64,000 bases of DNA, taken from assembly GCA_016718205.1 (NCBI GenBank), contig JADKEB010000031.1, positions 248,001-312,000 on the forward strand, written 5' to 3'. Source of the stretch: Saprospiraceae bacterium. GTDB lineage: Bacteria; Bacteroidota; Bacteroidia; Chitinophagales; Saprospiraceae. Below, piece after piece: positions 62,517-64,000 of this stretch. The position numbers were made by a program, and so were the translations under genes. The first letter of the stretch is position 1. Every line of letters begins with the position of its first letter. Below the pieces are notes generated by a model. The model searched no databases and had not been told where the DNA came from. It worked only from the letters and a program-made list of their open reading frames with translations.

Positions 62517-64000
62517 ATGAAACATTTCCTTCATCTCACTATCCTGCTCTTGATTTTAGTTAATGTAGCTTGGGGCCAGAATATAGAAGGGAGGCTATTG
62601 GACAATGTATCAGGTGAGCCCATCCCGGGAGCAGAATTTTTGTTAAAGAAAACTAATAATTCAGCCTATTCCAATGCTTCAGGGAAGTTTATATTTAATG
62701 AAATAAAACCTGATTATTATGTGCTGGAGATAAAGGTAAATGACATAGTAATCAAAAGTATTGAAATCACACATCTTTCTACAGGAACCAATCTTGGAGA
62801 TATTTCAGTTACAGCCAGTAATACCCAGTCCATCAATGATATTTCAGTCATTGATATTTCTGATCTGGCATCTATCGAAAATGAAAATGATAATTTTTCA
62901 AGTGCTCTTTCAGCAGGCCGGGACCCATTTATAGATGCTACAACTTTCAATTTGATAGCCGGAAGGTTTCGGCCACGCGGATATTTTAATGAAGACTCAG
63001 AGATGATCATGAATGGCATGTTGATGAATGATCAGGATGATGGCAGAGTGCTCTGGACCTCATGGAATGGGCTCAATGATGTGATGCGCAATAGGACAAA
63101 TGTGGTAAATTTGTCTGAGAGTGACCTGACTTTTGGAGGTATAGGAGGAGCATCCATTATCGATCTGAGAGCATCAAGTCAAAGAGATGAAAAGAAAATC
63201 ACATATGCTAACTCGAACAGGACTTTTCAGCACAGAATAATGGCGACCTATAGCACTGGATTGATGAAGAATGGATGGGCTATTGCTGCAACAGCATCCT
63301 ATACCTATGGTACTCAAGGCTACATTAAAGGAACACATATGCAGGGCAATAGTTATTTTTTGTCAATCGATAGAAAACTAAACGATAATCATGTTCTCAA
63401 TTTTGTAGTATTTGGTTCTCCGCAGAGAAGGGGTAGGTCTACCGGGTCTGTTCAGGAAATGTATGATATTTCGGGCGATAATTTTTATAATCCCAATTGG
63501 GGTTTTCAAAATGGTGCAGTAAGAAGCGCTAGAGAATACCGCATTCACCAACCTGTATCTATACTGAGACATGACTGGAAAATAAGTAATAAAACTAAAG
63601 TCATGACTAGTATTGGTGTGCAGACCGGCAGATATGGAAGTACACGATTAGATTGGTTTGATGCACCTGACCCAAGACCGGACTATTACAGAAGATTGCC
63701 CAGTTATGCAACTGTACCGGAGACCAAAGACCAAATTACGAATTTTTTAAAGGCAGATGAAGGAAATAGACAAATTAACTGGCAAGCATTGTATGATGCA
63801 AATGCTACTAGAAATTATACTATTGAAAATGCTGACGGCATTGCCGGTACTGACTTATCAGGAAAATTGGCTGCTTACATCATGGAGTCGGAAAATTATG
63901 ACAATCAAAAGATAAATTTCAATTCAGTTATAAATTCCCAAATAAGTGAAAAAATCAACTTTGCCGGCGGTGTGCAATACCTGAATGAAAAAGTACACTA
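62517..64000 (+). CDS. TonB-dependent receptor with carboxypeptidase-regulatory-like domain (partial)
   Basis: Open frame from ATG at 62517 to the window edge, about 494 codons without a stop. A signal peptide (LTILLLILVNVAWGQ) precedes a CarboxypepD_reg-like domain with IEGRLLDNVSGEPIPGAEFL and YSNASGKFIFNEIKPDYYVL. The plug region follows, with RFRPRGYFNEDSEMIMNGM and FGGIGGASIIDLR, then barrel strands. It lacks the SusC-type plug motifs, so it is a general TonB-dependent transporter. No SusD can be seen before the window ends. Confidence 0.88.
   Translation, partial: MKHFLHLTILLLILVNVAWGQNIEGRLLDNVSGEPIPGAEFLLKKTNNSAYSNASGKFIFNEIKPDYYVLEIKVNDIVIKSIEITHLSTGTNLGDISVTASNTQSINDISVIDISDLASIENENDNFSSALSAGRDPFIDATTFNLIAGRFRPRGYFNEDSEMIMNGMLMNDQDDGRVLWTSWNGLNDVMRNRTNVVNLSESDLTFGGIGGASIIDLRASSQRDEKKITYANSNRTFQHRIMATYSTGLMKNGWAIAATASYTYGTQGYIKGTHMQGNSYFLSIDRKLNDNHVLNFVVFGSPQRRGRSTGSVQEMYDISGDNFYNPNWGFQNGAVRSAREYRIHQPVSILRHDWKISNKTKVMTSIGVQTGRYGSTRLDWFDAPDPRPDYYRRLPSYATVPETKDQITNFLKADEGNRQINWQALYDANATRNYTIENADGIAGTDLSGKLAAYIMESENYDNQKINFNSVINSQISEKINFAGGVQYLNEKVH

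Overview
The window comes from a chromosome of the Bacteroidota, most likely a Saprospirales- or Chitinophagales-like member. The evidence is a SusC/SusD pair with a long glycanase operon, a TamB homologue and a GldM-C-like protein, many promoters of the form TTTG-N19-21-TAnnTTTG, starts that lack a purine-rich Shine-Dalgarno, and AT-rich composition. I could not run database searches, so family names come from motifs and overall sequence recognition. No rRNA, tRNA, prophage or CRISPR array was seen.

Layout. 1-4355 (minus) holds HupE/UreJ-like, FadH-like and amidohydrolase genes. 4592-9257 holds aconitase, a DedA remnant, an intact DedA gene and a beta-barrel porin. 9563-15717 holds a TamB-type gene split by a frameshift, an unknown gene and a GldM-C-like protein. 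15718-16504 is a mobile-DNA graveyard: two REP-like hairpins flank a decayed RAYT transposase, which is itself interrupted by a small inverted-repeat element. 16505-20666 holds alaS, two small unknown genes and a divergent SDR. 21066-45075 is a polysaccharide utilisation locus (PUL). 45622-53231 is housekeeping (mazG, queA, cmk, an M16 peptidase) plus an N-terminally truncated aminotransferase behind a heptamer microsatellite. 53833-55083 is a geranylgeranyl-reductase-like flavoprotein. 55281-62324 is an uncharacterised envelope ABC locus. 62517 to the end is the start of a TonB-dependent receptor.

The PUL starts with a LacI-family regulator (now frameshifted) facing susC. The susC promoter carries two LacI-type half-palindromes in inverted orientation, 21 bp apart. 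After susCD comes a terminator-like hairpin, then a tightly packed operon: GH2, GH16, EEP phosphatase/nuclease, GH30, GH3, SASA esterase, a GH27 remnant, GH127-like, GH5, ADP-ribosylglycohydrolase-like, ribokinase and a ureide-permease-like transporter. GH16, GH30, GH3 and GH5 together point to a beta-1,3/1,6-glucan (laminarin or fungal type). GH2, GH127 and the dead GH27 suggest decorated glycans. The last three genes look like a ribosyl-compound cassette.

The best candidate for an undescribed system is 55281-62324. It contains a coiled-coil protein, a PspA-like membrane coiled-coil protein, a membrane-anchored solute-binding protein fused to a peptidoglycan-binding OmpA domain, an ABC permease and ATPase of the nitrate/taurine type, and an acidic-repeat protein, with a Uma2 nuclease-like gene inserted. 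Four genes in the window carry single-base frameshifts (TamB, LacI regulator, ribokinase, binding protein-OmpA). Sequencing error is a serious alternative to real decay for all of them.
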